The notes under the pieces were generated by a model, which made no database searches, was not told the origin of the DNA, and saw nothing but the letters and a program-made list of their open reading frames with translations. Shown here piece after piece: positions 6,347 through 9,649 of a stretch of DNA of 9,649 nt. Made by a program: the position numbers and the translations under genes. The stretch lies in contig SLCJ01000211.1 in the NCBI GenBank assembly GCA_007125835.1, positions 1 to 9,649 of the forward strand, written 5' to 3'. The DNA is from Verrucomicrobiales bacterium. GTDB lineage: Bacteria; Verrucomicrobiota; Verrucomicrobiia; Verrucomicrobiales; SLCJ01. Numbering within the stretch: position 1 is the first letter of the stretch; the number at the start of each line of letters is the position of its first letter.

Positions 6347-6431
6347 CATCGTAAAGAACCTTGGCGAACCGTGCGCTGTCGCGGGCTCCGGGTCGTTCCC
6401 TCCTTCAAAAAACCCGAAACCCTTCCATCCC

Positions 6432-7034
6432 ATGAAAACCAGCATCCTCACCGCCGCGACCCTCGCCGTCGCCCTCCCGGCCTCCGCCGCCACGGTCATC
6501 ATCGACAGCACGCCGGCAAACAACCAGGCCAATCTCTTTAGCCAAGCTGGCCAGACCTTTACCACACCCACGATGGGCACAGACAATCTGCTGACCACCA
6601 TCACCATCATCACTGCCAGCGCCATCGTTGGATCCGATCCCACCGGACCCTTCACCCTGAAAGTGTGGGAAAACGATGATGAGTTTTCAGTGTGGGCTCC
6701 CGGTGCCCTGATTGGCACCTCGACCAATACAGCCTCGTTGGAGCCCGCTGGCAATCAGGCTGTGGTATTCCAGTTTTCGGGTCAGGCGCTGCAGGACAAT
6801 ACCGTGTATGCCTTCAGCTTCAACGACGGCACAAATGATCATGTGGCGTTCCGCGCCGGTTTGACCAACGAGGCCGGAGTGGCCCTCACGGATGGAGCCC
6901 TTTTCTCGGAAGGCTCCCAACCTTTCGGCGGCGCTTTCGATGTCTCCTTCCAGCTTGCGGTGATTCCCGAGCCGGGCGCGGCGATGCTGGGTCTTCTCGG
7001 CCTGGGCGCTTTCGCCCTGCGCCGCCGCCGCTGA
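6432..7034 (+). CDS. PEP-CTERM sorting-domain exported protein
   Basis: From the ATG at 6432 the protein has 200 residues. It starts with a clear signal peptide (MKTSILTAATLAVALPASA, cleavage after about residue 19). The mature part is rich in Thr, Ser, Asn and Phe with alternating beta-strand patterns and no cysteines. It ends in a PEP-CTERM sorting tail: IPEPGAAMLGLLGLGAFALR followed by RRR, i.e. Pro-Glu-Pro, a hydrophobic helix and an arginine cluster. Such proteins are exported, cut and processed at the membrane by an exosortase, and reach the surface or the extracellular matrix. The beta-rich core (AGQTFTTP, FTLKVWENDDEF, YAFSFNDG) resembles the small 'choice-of-anchor' modules found before such tails; no enzyme motif is seen. 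In-frame codons continue upstream to 6150, but the signal peptide and the promoter at 6318-6346 fix the start. A strong terminator follows 41 bases after the stop, so the gene is transcribed alone. Confidence 0.88.
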   Translation: MKTSILTAATLAVALPASAATVIIDSTPANNQANLFSQAGQTFTTPTMGTDNLLTTITIITASAIVGSDPTGPFTLKVWENDDEFSVWAPGALIGTSTNTASLEPAGNQAVVFQFSGQALQDNTVYAFSFNDGTNDHVAFRAGLTNEAGVALTDGALFSEGSQPFGGAFDVSFQLAVIPEPGAAMLGLLGLGAFALRRRR

Positions 7035-7075
7035 GTTGCGAGGGCCGAGCATAACGAACTGTTTGAATATTCCGC

Positions 7076-7109
7076 ATCCCGGTTCCTTGCCAAGGAGCCG
7101 GGATTTTTT
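7076..7109 (+). terminator. Intrinsic terminator of the PEP-CTERM gene
   Basis: Bases 7076-7088 (atcccggttcctt) pair with 7092-7104 (aaggagccgggat) over 13 positions with one G-U pair, closing a 3-base loop. Five further T residues follow (7105-7109). It starts 41 bases after the TGA of the PEP-CTERM gene. No A-run lies on the left side, so it works only on the plus strand. Confidence 0.9.
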
Positions 7110-7601
7110 CCGTCGTCGCGGCCTGTGGCGGAACGATTGGCGTGCGGACGGGCGGGAGAATGCCGCCAAGGCAAGGTGCCTCCACATCCTCCACTCGCTC
7201 TCGCTCAAGCAAAAATTGACAGAAAAAATTCAGCAGAGAGCAGAGAATGTCCTGACTGAGCGAACTTTCCAAAATTTTCCTTGCGCCGGAGCGGGAACCT
7301 GCGAGACTGAAATTGTCCACATCAAGTGGATGAGGTCTGAATAACCCCAAACGCAGCGGTCGGCATCGACCGCAACGATGCCGCCTAACCGGCCCAAACG
7401 GCCGGGGAGGCGGTGGCGTATGTCCAGGTCGTCTCTCCGGAGAGGACTAAAGGCTATCGCGGTCGTCTGCTGGCGGCTTTATCACTCCCCGTCCACCAGG
7501 AAGGGCACACCTTCCCATGAAAATTTCCTTTTGGTCCACGGCTGACTTTGCGCTGCTGGCCCATCCTGGTGAGATTATCATTGGCAGGAAAAATTAGGAC
7601 A
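7110..7601. other. Non-coding region between the terminator and repeat copy 1
   Basis: No credible gene is seen in these roughly 490 bases. A consensus -35 hexamer TTGACA sits at 7216-7221 on the plus strand, but no good -10 lies at the right distance. A row of hairpins at 7356-7447 is described separately. The minus-strand frames here give arginine/proline-rich or mixed translations without family features. Confidence 0.5.
7356..7447. other. Row of three stable hairpins, possible structured RNA
   Basis: Hairpin 1 (7356-7373) has 7-bp arms gcggtcg/cgaccgc with a gcat loop. Hairpin 2 (7375-7419) is long: an outer stem of 12 positions (11 paired, one A-G mismatch, two G-U), an AA/GG internal loop, then a 6-bp ccggcc/ggccgg stem with a caaac loop. 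Hairpin 3 (7431-7447) has 6 bp, one bulged G and a ccgg loop. They follow each other with almost no spacer, which is unusual for random DNA. The strand of any transcript is unknown and I do not recognise a riboswitch or RNA class. It could equally be a mobile palindromic repeat. Confidence 0.4.
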
Positions 7602-7876
7602 TCCATAGAAATTTGAGTTGCAACGAACACTTGCCCCAAATTTTCCCGACCATCCTGGCACCTCAAAACCCAAGTTTTCTGCCACATCCATGACACCGAT
7701 GCCGTTTCAGCGCCCCAATACCCCTAGAATCACCGCCTTCCGGGCACTTGGATCGGTCAGGAACCACGTCCCTCCCCTGATTTTCTACGAAACTGAAGCA
7801 ACTCCCGACCCATTCCCGGCTTTCACTACACCGCAGCATCACGTCGCCGTCCTGAACCCCAGAATCATTGCTGACC
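7602..7876. repeat. Direct repeat copy 1 (about 275 bp)
   Basis: This stretch matches 9310-9587 in the same orientation from 'catagaaa..gagttgcaa' to 'ctgacc', at roughly 80-85% identity by eye. The best-kept block runs from about 7651 to 7740, including tggcacctcaaaacccaag and cctagaatcaccgccttccg. The two copies bracket the metallophosphoesterase gene. Read on the minus strand, both copies contain the fragments RKAVILGVL and DVAENLGFEVPGW in one frame, separated by the same TGA. In the second fragment most differences change amino acids, so I treat the element as non-coding. Confidence 0.75.
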
Positions 7877-7968
7877 AGTCGCCCGTGCCCGATTTATTTT
7901 TTGGAATGTGATTTTTTGAACTTTTTGCCAAATACAATACCAACATGCCGACATCTCCGCCACGAGCG

Positions 7969-8916
7969 TCACTCGGAGATGACTTTGCGAGCGATCGCCA
8001 CCGTTTCGGGTTTGAGCCGGAACTGTCTGTCGGAGATCGCCGGGCGAGTGACATCTCTGGGTTTGTCGTCCTCATCGGCACCCAGCTCCCACGGTGTCTT
8101 GTCGTGCCAGGTCGTCGCGCGGCCGTGCAGTTGGAATGTTCCATTTTCAAAGTCAATCTCCACTCTACCCCAGAGCGGCTCGGCGTATCTGACCGGTCCG
8201 CCCAGCCAGACGTAGGAGGCGCTATTGATTTGGATATGCGGCACACCATCGATATCCTTCATGTAGTCCCGGTGGTGGTGCCCGTGCATCACGGCGAGCA
8301 CCAAGCCGGGGCGCTCTGCCTCGCTGGCCCTGATCGCCTCGAGTACCGCCGCCCCATTGCGGGAGCTTTCGGGGGGTTGGTGCACGAATATGATCACAGG
8401 CCGATCTGATTCGGCGAGCTGGCGCGCAAGCCACTCGAGCTGCTCCCCGCCGATGCCGACACCTGGCTCGTTGTCGTCTAATACGATGCCGCGCAGCGCA
8501 CCTTGATCGAAGGTATAATAGCGTCCGGGCATGCCCCGCATTCGGGCGACATCGTCAAAGGAGTGCCGGTTGTCGTTATCGTGATTGCCCAACACATGAT
8601 AGGCCGGGCCATCGAAAGTGTTCCATAGCTCCAGCACTGGCGCGCTCCTAGGCGGCTTGACGAGGTCGCCAAGCTCGATTATAAAATCTACGCCGTGCCC
8701 GTGCATGTCATCCAGAAAATCGCGTACGAACCCCAGCTCGATCGATCCACCACCAGTCCGCAACCAGCCGTAATGGATGTCTGCTATCACACCGAATGAC
8801 ACCTTGGCGGCGGATTGATCCACGCCGGGCTCCTCGGCGTGTACGGATCCCGCGATGATGAGGGCCGCTGCGGTCAGTGGAAGTTTAGTTGTAAAGAATG
8901 CCACAATCTTGTTCAT
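7969..8916 (-). CDS. Secreted metallophosphoesterase (calcineurin-like)
   Basis: This is a two-metal phosphohydrolase of 315 residues. An N-terminal signal peptide (about 1-27, ending SVHA) sends it across the inner membrane. The full set of calcineurin-like metal ligands is present in order: D46-I-H48 in VIADIHYG, GDLV (83-86), GNHDN (110-114), His179 in FVHQPP, and HGHHHRDY (211-218). The GNHD plus GHHH set fits cyclic-nucleotide phosphodiesterase (CpdA-like) and acid-phosphatase-like members, so phosphate release from an organic phosphomono- or diester in the periplasm is likely; the substrate is not known. It stands alone on the minus strand, between two direct repeats of about 275 bp. 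Its codons use more A/T at third positions than the operon to its left, which may hint at separate ancestry. The start ATG lies in an A/T-rich stretch without a Shine-Dalgarno site. No intrinsic terminator was found after the stop. Confidence 0.9.
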   Translation of the reverse strand: MNKIVAFFTTKLPLTAAALIIAGSVHAEEPGVDQSAAKVSFGVIADIHYGWLRTGGGSIELGFVRDFLDDMHGHGVDFIIELGDLVKPPRSAPVLELWNTFDGPAYHVLGNHDNDNRHSFDDVARMRGMPGRYYTFDQGALRGIVLDDNEPGVGIGGEQLEWLARQLAESDRPVIIFVHQPPESSRNGAAVLEAIRASEAERPGLVLAVMHGHHHRDYMKDIDGVPHIQINSASYVWLGGPVRYAEPLWGRVEIDFENGTFQLHGRATTWHDKTPWELGADEDDKPRDVTRPAISDRQFRLKPETVAIARKVISE

Positions 8917-9277
8917 ATAATATTTGTGTATGTTAGGAATTTAATTTTGGAAGGCAGCCCTTGAAACAGCCGTTGGGCCGGACCAGCGGGGAAAGGGGCT
9001 GTGAGGGGGAAAGCGAACGCACTTGGTGATTCGGTGTGCAGGAGGGCGGTGTTTCTTTCTCGAAAATCCGCAGTGTAACGCCGGTTTTGGACGCAATCTA
9101 AAGATCCCATCGTTTTCGTCATCCCGGCGGACTATAGCATTCCCAATCTGCGGTGGAAAGATAATTTTTGGTAGCGCTGATTTTTTTCCTAAGGGCGTGG
9201 TCAGGAGGATTCGAGGACCAGGATGTGGCGGTCGTCCAGCTTGAACCCCGGGGCCCGCAAACACGGAAAATAGTTAG
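8917..9277. other. Non-coding region upstream of the metallophosphoesterase
   Basis: These 360 bases should hold the promoter of the minus-strand phosphoesterase gene. The last 40 bases before its ATG are A/T-rich, but no clear -35/-10 pair could be picked. A run of seven T lies at about 9181-9187 without a stem before it. A minus-strand frame ending at 9201 reads ...GFKLDDRHILVLESS before its stop; it looks protein-like but is too short to assign. Confidence 0.4.
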
Positions 9278-9309
9278 TGGACAAAACCTGAGCTGGACAA
9301 AACCTGAGC
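9278..9309. repeat. Tandem duplication of a 16-base unit
   Basis: The unit tggacaaaacctgagc occurs twice in perfect tandem, at 9278-9293 and 9294-9309, immediately before repeat copy 2. Copy 1 has no such duplication at the matching place. It may be a slippage product at the edge of the repeat element. Confidence 0.85.
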
Positions 9310-9587
9310 CACCCATAGAAAATAAAGTTGCAAGTATCGCTTGCCTCAAAGCTTCCCGTCCATCCTGGCACCTCAAAACCCAAGTTTTCAGCCACATCAA
9401 TGACACCGTTGTCGTTTCAGCGCTCCAATACTCCTAGAATCACCGCCTTCCGGACACTTGGAACGGTCAGGAACCCCGTTCCTCCGCTAATGCTCTCCGA
9501 AACCGAAGCAACTCCCAGACCATTCACCCGGTGACACTACACCTCAGCGCCCCGTCGTTTTCCCGATCCCCAAAGCCACTGCTGACC
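9310..9587. repeat. Direct repeat copy 2 (about 278 bp)
   Basis: Second copy of the element at 7602-7876, in the same orientation. Within it ggaacgg (9461-9467) can pair with ccgttcc (9476-9482), a hairpin that is only partly kept in copy 1, so a conserved RNA fold is not supported. On the minus strand a 36-codon frame (9527-9417) ends in RKAVILGVLER; in copy 1 the same frame is interrupted by a TAG. Confidence 0.75.
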
Positions 9588-9604
9588 CGCAGCTCGCGCT
9601 GCGG
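9587..9604. other. 7-bp hairpin at the right end of repeat copy 2
   Basis: Arms ccgcagc and gctgcgg pair perfectly around tcgc. It begins where the similarity between the two direct repeats ends and is absent next to copy 1. No T-run follows, so it is not an intrinsic terminator. Confidence 0.45.
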
Positions 9605-9649
9605 CCGCCAGGCTCGTCGCGCTGCCAGCCACCCGCCAGTAAAGCCGTC

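Noticed and set aside
6150..6431. Upstream extension of the PEP-CTERM gene, including an ATG at 6231 preceded by a GAGG-like site
   Set aside because: The real signal peptide begins at 6432 and a good promoter lies at 6318-6346 inside the extension.
7216..7250. Promoter starting with consensus TTGACA at 7216
   Set aside because: No acceptable -10 element at 15-19 bases; the nearest A/T-rich hexamer is about 21 bases away.
9201..9395. Short minus-strand frame ending in LDDRHILVLESS
   Set aside because: It looks protein-like but crosses the edge of a repeat and the 16-base tandem duplication; no family can be named, so it is not called as a gene or pseudogene.
9461..9482. Hairpin ggaacgg/ccgttcc as a possible integron attC-like or regulatory site
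   Set aside because: The pairing is not kept in repeat copy 1 and there are no attC core sites or integrase nearby.
1..9649. tRNA, rRNA, CRISPR array or complete insertion sequence
   Set aside because: No tRNA-like T-arm, no regularly spaced identical repeats and no transposase or integrase reading frame were found on either strand.

Overview
The window looks like the chromosome of a GC-rich member of the Verrucomicrobiota or a relative. It carries a PEP-CTERM exported protein with the short 'IPEPG...LGLGAFALRRRR' tail common in that phylum. Shine-Dalgarno sequences before the gene starts are weak or absent, and the intergenic DNA is full of short palindromic interspersed repeats. The phylum is inferred from these traits; there is no rRNA or other phylogenetic marker.

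Layout. 1-655: repeat-rich DNA with three copies of a 13-base GCCCC/GGGGC palindrome and a broken N-terminal piece of a type I restriction-modification methyltransferase (hsdM) on the minus strand. 656-6024 (perhaps to about 6129): five minus-strand genes read from right to left. These are a small FN3-domain protein with one C-terminal membrane helix, a sodium/solute symporter family (SSS) transporter whose start overlaps it by 4 bases, a previously unlisted 39-residue hydrophobic protein, an aspartate carbamoyltransferase-like enzyme, and, after a 270-base repeat-like gap, a glutamine-hydrolysing asparagine synthetase. 6130-7110: a divergent plus-strand unit with a good sigma70-like promoter, a PEP-CTERM protein and a textbook intrinsic terminator. 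7111-9649: mostly non-coding, with a row of strong hairpins and two roughly 275-base direct repeats flanking a secreted metallophosphoesterase on the minus strand.

How the genes may work together. The first four minus-strand genes (FN3 protein, symporter, small protein, carbamoyltransferase) are packed with gaps of -4, 26 and 40 bases and are very probably cotranscribed. The FN3 protein and the 39-residue protein look like accessory membrane partners of the transporter. The carbamoyltransferase keeps its carbamoyl-phosphate site but lacks the Thr-Arg-Val-Gln motif that holds aspartate in Escherichia coli PyrB, so its acceptor substrate is uncertain. It may use whatever the transporter brings in, or be an unusual pyrimidine-pathway enzyme. 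Asparagine synthetase next door also belongs to aspartate/amide nitrogen chemistry. This gene set is the best candidate for an undescribed system here.
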